From: Pseudomonadota bacterium
Lineage (GTDB): Bacteria > Pseudomonadota > Gammaproteobacteria > Steroidobacterales > Steroidobacteraceae
Direction: 5' to 3'
Length of the DNA: 64,000 nucleotides
NCBI GenBank assembly: GCA_018240525.1
Contig: JAFEFN010000014.1
Coordinates: 44,487-108,486, forward strand
Positions 62,801-64,000 of this stretch are shown here, in pieces (within the stretch, counting starts at the first letter, position 1; each line of letters begins with the position of its first letter). Below the pieces are notes generated by a model that had not been told where the DNA came from, did not search any database, and worked only from the letters and a program-made list of their open reading frames with translations. The position numbers and the translations under genes are program-made.

Positions 62801-64000
62801 TGGCGCTCGCTTTCGCGCTTCAGGTGCCGCGGGCGGTCGCGGACGGCGATGAAGATCGGCAGCAACGGCGGGATCCCCAGGAGCAGCACGATGGCCGCGC
62901 TCCACCACAGGGCCCGGGAGGCCGGCATGCACCAGCCGACCACCAGTGCGGCAAGCGTCGCCGGCGGCCCGAGGGTGCGCCGCAGATTGTCGAGGAGCTT
63001 CCAGCGCCCCACGCCGGAAACGCGGGCCCTCGTGCGCTGCTGCCGCGGCAGCGCGAGCAGCGGCCGCAGCCAGGGCAGCAGCTGCCAGTCGCCGCGCGCC
63101 CAGCGGTGCTCGCGCGAGGAGACGACGTCGTAGCGATCCGGCGCAGGCTCGATGACTGCGACATCACACACCACGGCGGAACGCGCGAACAGTCCTTCCA
63201 GCAGGTCATGACTCAGCACGGAGTTCTCGCGGATCCGCCCCGCCAGTGACTTCTCGAAGGCGTCGATGTCGTACAGGCCCTTGCCGGTGAACGAGCCCTC
63301 CGCGAACAGGTCCTGGTACAGGTCGGAGACCGCGAAAGCGTACGGGTCCAGACCGGCGCTGCCGGCGAGTACGCCCTGGACGAGCGATGCGCCCTCCGCT
63401 CCCGGCAGCGCCGGCGTCACGCGCGGCTGCAGAATCCCGTAGCCGGAGGTGACGCGCCCGCTTTCCTCGTCGAATTGCGGTTGGTTGAGCGGGTGCGCAA
63501 TCTTGGCGATGAGCTTTTCGGCGGCCCCGTGCGGCAGCTGGGTGTCCGCATCCAGCACGAGCACGTAGCGCACCGCCGGCGGCAGGGCCAGTCGCTCCTC
63601 CTCGCTCAGATCGTAGCTGGTGTCACGCGCGCCACGCAGCAATCGGTTCAATTCGTGCAGCTTGCCGCGCTTGCGTTCCCATCCCATCCAGCGCTGCTGT
63701 GCCGCATTCCAGCGGCGAGATCGATGCAGCCACACGAAGCGCGGCCCGGTACTCGCAGGCCCGTAGCGCCTGTTCAGCGCGGCGATACCCGCTCGGCCCG
63801 CCTCGATAAGTGCAGCGTCGGTCTGCGTCACGGCTGCATCGGCATCGCGACCGTCGGCCAGCAGTGCGAAGTAGAGCTCGCCGCGTGCACCGGCGAGGTA
63901 CTGGCTCTCGAGGGTCGCCAGCATCTCCTGCAGTTCCCCCTGGGAACTGAGCAGCACCGGAATTGCCACGAGCGTGCGGTGCTCCGCCGGCACAACGCCT
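56878..64000 (-). CDS. NdvB-like cyclic beta-glucan synthase / GH94 protein, 5' end beyond window
   Basis: About 2374 codons are visible and the frame is open to the right edge, so the N terminus is missing. In order: a GT84-type glycosyltransferase domain with ALLADGRDAD, VLDADTQLP and EHRWARGDW; paired membrane segments; a glucoamylase-like domain (LPPDNFQETPLP, SPTNIGMYLLSS, AHHQGMTIVA); two beta-sandwich carbohydrate domains; and a C-terminal GH94 phosphorylase domain with GFRDQLQDCMAL, HWWMPE and the catalytic-acid motif GGDWNDGMNLVG (about 57820-57855). This layout is that of cyclic beta-1,2-glucan synthases, which build and trim periplasmic osmoregulatory glucans. Linkage type (beta-1,2 versus other) cannot be read from the sequence. 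Confidence 0.9.
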   Translation of the reverse strand, partial: GVVPAEHRTLVAIPVLLSSQGELQEMLATLESQYLAGARGELYFALLADGRDADAAVTQTDAALIEAGRAGIAALNRRYGPASTGPRFVWLHRSRRWNAAQQRWMGWERKRGKLHELNRLLRGARDTSYDLSEEERLALPPAVRYVLVLDADTQLPHGAAEKLIAKIAHPLNQPQFDEESGRVTSGYGILQPRVTPALPGAEGASLVQGVLAGSAGLDPYAFAVSDLYQDLFAEGSFTGKGLYDIDAFEKSLAGRIRENSVLSHDLLEGLFARSAVVCDVAVIEPAPDRYDVVSSREHRWARGDWQLLPWLRPLLALPRQQRTRARVSGVGRWKLLDNLRRTLGPPATLAALVVGWCMPASRALWWSAAIVLLLGIPPLLPIFIAVRDRPRHLKRESERHALRHDLRFALLRLVLNLVLLADRAWWMGDAIVRTLIRLAITHRHLLDWTTAAHARMASRLDLASYLRRMRGSVALGVLGIFAMLFLAPQNFWLAAPWLFSWIAAPLLARQISVPQPEAVAALLSVEDATYLRLVARRTWRYFEQFVTPEDHFLPPDNFQETPLPILAQRTSPTNIGMYLLSSVCAFDFGWLGLYDWVERLEATLAALGRLERFRGHLLNWYDTRTNQPLLPSYVSTVDSGNLAGHLLALANAVEAAMRRPLWGAARISGIRDALQLAPRSRVRETLEGALGPEGSGEEPVGPRLRAMLRARAALGPPAPARPLTVLAAASGEEADWAEVALGCAHSHLRDMEGLQPGSTGAREVSSLGDLARLPEATAARDLAQRMGQIAQLARTLADEMDFGFLLKPHRMLLSIGFNVVESRLDDSDYDLLASEARLASFVAIAKRDVPARHWFRLDRRSVALGNLTALLSWSGSMFEYLMPSLVMRPPSGSLLGRAVRVAVRAQRDYAATRHIPWGISESAFNTRDLDRTYQYSPFGVPALGLKRGLANDLVVAPYATGLAAMVDPVAAAANYRLLAELGGLGAFGFYEALDFTPERLAEGDAVAVVRAYMAHHQGMTIVAIANALSGGVVQDYFHAEASTRASELLLQEKPPRSVEAAPEGLETEAREARFPVSAGRRRLQTWRPRTPHTQLLSNGRYAVMVSASGAGFSRCANLAVTRWSEDPTCDRSGQVIYLHDRDSGDVWSGGFAPMQAQPDAYRVTFAEDRVEIARRDGPWATRMQILVSAEHDAEARRISIANQGERAREIEVTSYGEVLLTTAAADRAHRAFSNLFVQTEFDAERRVLLAGRRPRAEGDVPVWAAHFAVIEAEDFGACEYETDRARFLGRDRNLAHPRVLAGAVPLSGSSGSVLDPVFSLRYRLRVGAGETARVTFWTALAGSKADVLRIVDMCRDPSAFDRASTLAWTHARVQLHHLGLDPDEASLFQRLAAHVFYLNPALRAVPDTLRRNRANVQALWAHGISGDRPIMLVEIDDASDLALVRQLLRAHGYFTTKNVPVDLVILNGSSTSYMQELQSAIESLTRAGQAHVPPSGPNGTGSVFALRSEVMSAEARLALLASARVALIARRGTLLEQLDRLEDPGAETAVVGPPVTPSRVARLPDAAAAPELQFANGTGGFTADGREYAIVLRPGQSTPMPWINVIAQPEFGFQVSASGAGFTWSRNSRENALTTWSNDAVIDPPAEALYVRDDDTGELWSPTASPIRDPEGMYRASHGQGYTRFEYTSRGIALELIQFVPRGRALKVSQLRIRNQGAKARRLTVCAYVEWSLGPSRIANAPYIITEQCAQTGALLARNPWNAQFGARTAYLDMGGSQTESTCDRREFLGLQGLLESPAALRARLPLSGRSGAALDPCAALLTAIEIPPGGEREVVTFLGQSEDPAGAITDIFAARNLHLSRALAEVTGNWDELLGKIRVKTPDPALDLLLNRWLPYQTLACRVWARTAFYQSSGAYGFRDQLQDCMALTNLAPTVAREHLLRAAGRQFPEGDLQHWWMPESGKGIRTHISDDRAWLAYCTAHYVAATGDAAVLDEAVPFLEGEPIPPGASDKYFEPRVSERSASVYEHCALALDASLAVGAHGLPLMGGGDWNDGMNLVGAAGRGESIWLAWFLCATLEKFAALALQRGDREREQRWRSHREGLRTALENEGWDGDWYRRGYFDDGTPLGSARNTECRIDSIAQSWAVLSGAANPARAAHAMAAVYEHLARPQEKQLLLFTPAFVDSEPNPGYIRAYPAGIRENGGQYTHGSIWSLIAFARLGDGERAKELFDYFNPIRHSLDAERVERYKLEPYVVAADIYAAPAPAARGGWSWYTGAAGWLYRAGLEAILGLCVQGNELLIQPCIPRSWRRYDVEFRHGGTRYEITVTNPFGATAGISHVELDHVTILRPPIRIPLVDDRAAHSIRVVMG

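Overview
The window is about 70% GC and densely packed, with mostly short intergenic gaps, many ATGA/GTGA stop-start overlaps and frequent GTG starts. Gene content (complete arn lipid A modification operon, TonB-dependent receptor, MurJ, YceI, CstA/YbdD, five-step Hut enzymes, cyclic-glucan-synthase-like giant protein) points to a free-living Gram-negative proteobacterium, most likely a high-GC gammaproteobacterium of the Nevskiales/Steroidobacter/Xanthomonadales kind; the exact lineage cannot be fixed from this sequence. I see no rRNA, tRNA, CRISPR array, insertion sequence or phage gene.

Layout. 1-4652: phenylacetate-CoA ligase (cut by the window edge), a 2-oxo-acid dehydrogenase E2 and a fused E1 alpha-beta, with a divergent Lrp/AsnC regulator and a perfect 19-bp palindrome between them. 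4590-9121: a secreted TPR protein, a FadB-like bifunctional protein and a YceI protein. 9216-10950: alanine dehydrogenase with a divergent Lrp regulator. 10940-19023: an arn (4-amino-4-deoxy-L-arabinose-lipid A) operon in which ArnA is split into two separate genes and only one small EamA-type flippase gene is present, with a quinone oxidoreductase at its end. 19146-23708: CstA/YbdD and the HutF/HutG pair. 23848-24996: first Rieske oxygenase. 24997-26625: MurJ.

26674-54422 is the catabolic heart of the window. One block (26674-46698) holds a TonB receptor, a polyamine-type ABC importer scattered over three sites, a GcvT-like C1 transferase, two tandem phytoene-desaturase-like flavoproteins, a class III aminotransferase, a second Rieske oxygenase, a TetR regulator fused to a decayed Rieske oxygenase, an MFS carrier, a methyltransferase, a LysR regulator and an aldehyde dehydrogenase. 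The adjoining block (46810-54422) encodes a nearly complete route from gamma-butyrobetaine through carnitine to glycine betaine: NDP-forming CoA ligase, acyl-CoA dehydrogenase, CaiD-like hydratase, carnitine dehydrogenase-thioesterase fusion, BKACE dehydrocarnitine-cleavage enzyme, second thioesterase and a BetI-like TetR regulator. My reading is that the aldehyde dehydrogenase feeds gamma-butyrobetaine into this route and that the Rieske oxygenases act on quaternary or tertiary amines at or after its end, with the GcvT-like protein collecting released one-carbon units; substrates are inferred.

The most novel item is the 513-residue protein at 37438-38979. Its N-terminal half is a BetI-like TetR repressor. 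Its C-terminal half is a recognisable but decayed copy of the Rieske oxygenase encoded next door: one Rieske histidine is replaced by arginine and the mononuclear-iron site is rearranged. It looks like a repressor that has borrowed an enzyme fold as its ligand sensor. Two AT-rich dyads 31 bp apart in the nearby divergent promoter are its candidate operators.

54643-64000: YidB, an EamA transporter, a small lipoprotein, a small unknown protein with a clear terminator, and a giant NdvB-like cyclic glucan synthase that runs off the right edge.
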